This document shows, in pieces, positions 14,046 through 14,067 of a stretch of 14,067 bases of DNA. The notes under the pieces are model-generated. The model was not told where the DNA came from. It saw nothing but the letters and a program-made list of their open reading frames with translations, and made no database searches. The stretch spans positions 1-14,067 of the forward strand of contig CAJTWU010000037.1 in NCBI GenBank assembly GCA_910579975.1, in the 5' to 3' direction. The stretch is from an uncultured Vampirovibrio sp. (GTDB lineage: Bacteria; Cyanobacteriota; Vampirovibrionia; Gastranaerophilales; Gastranaerophilaceae). The position numbers and the translations under genes were made by a program. The number at the start of each line of letters is the position of its first letter. The first letter of the stretch is position 1.

Positions 14046-14067
14046 AAGCTAGTTATAGAGCGGGTTT

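Noticed and set aside
14046..14067. Sigma-28 promoter for flagellin
   Set aside because: Only 22 bp remain upstream of the SD, and no good GCCGATAA-like element is seen. The promoter is probably outside the window.

Overview
The window is AT-rich, gene-dense bacterial DNA with nine CDSs: eight complete and one cut by the left edge. Flagellin, a sigma-28-type promoter and the N-terminus of a type IV prepilin point to a flagellated, probably piliated bacterium. The low GC, gene mix and surface-glycan genes would suit a gut-associated lineage such as Gastranaerophilales/Melainabacteria or a Clostridia relative. No rRNA, tRNA or other marker fixes the taxon, so this placement is a guess. No mobile element, CRISPR array or tRNA was seen.

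Left region (1-362): the first codons of a prepilin-like protein run leftward off the edge. The rest is a 326-bp non-coding region that separates it from a rightward regulator gene. It holds two copies of a 24-bp palindrome (71-94 and 215-238) that are exact reverse complements of each other, including the 4-nt loop. Between them lies a strong extended -10 promoter that points away from the pilin gene and starts only a few bases before the second palindrome, which is an intrinsic terminator. The layout would suit an invertible promoter, a very short RNA, or a two-site operator. It is the most system-like signal in the window, but it is inferred from one sequence.

Middle-left (363-5969): an XRE-type regulator (+) converges, with a 2-bp gap, on a leftward pair: UDP-GlcNAc 2-epimerase (wecB) and a small HTH/zinc-ribbon protein overlapping it by 8 bp. 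wecB is divergent from gltD, a glutamate-synthase small-subunit-like oxidoreductase. Their promoters overlap in a 61-bp gap, and wecB looks leaderless. gltD is coupled by a TAATG junction to a short family-38 glycoside hydrolase (alpha-mannosidase type).

Middle-right (5959-14067): four genes all read leftward. From the right these are a large flagellin with a cysteine-rich GLUG-type beta-helical insert, gpmI (phosphoglycerate mutase), a SNF2-family ATPase coupled to gpmI by another TAATG junction, and an EF-hand/lytic-transglycosylase protein with no signal peptide. The last gene has a near-perfect sigma-28 promoter, which ties it to the flagellar regulon. gpmI has its own sigma-70 promoter, starting 4 bp after the flagellin stop. 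A nested inverted repeat there could hide the gpmI ribosome-binding site in flagellin read-through RNA.
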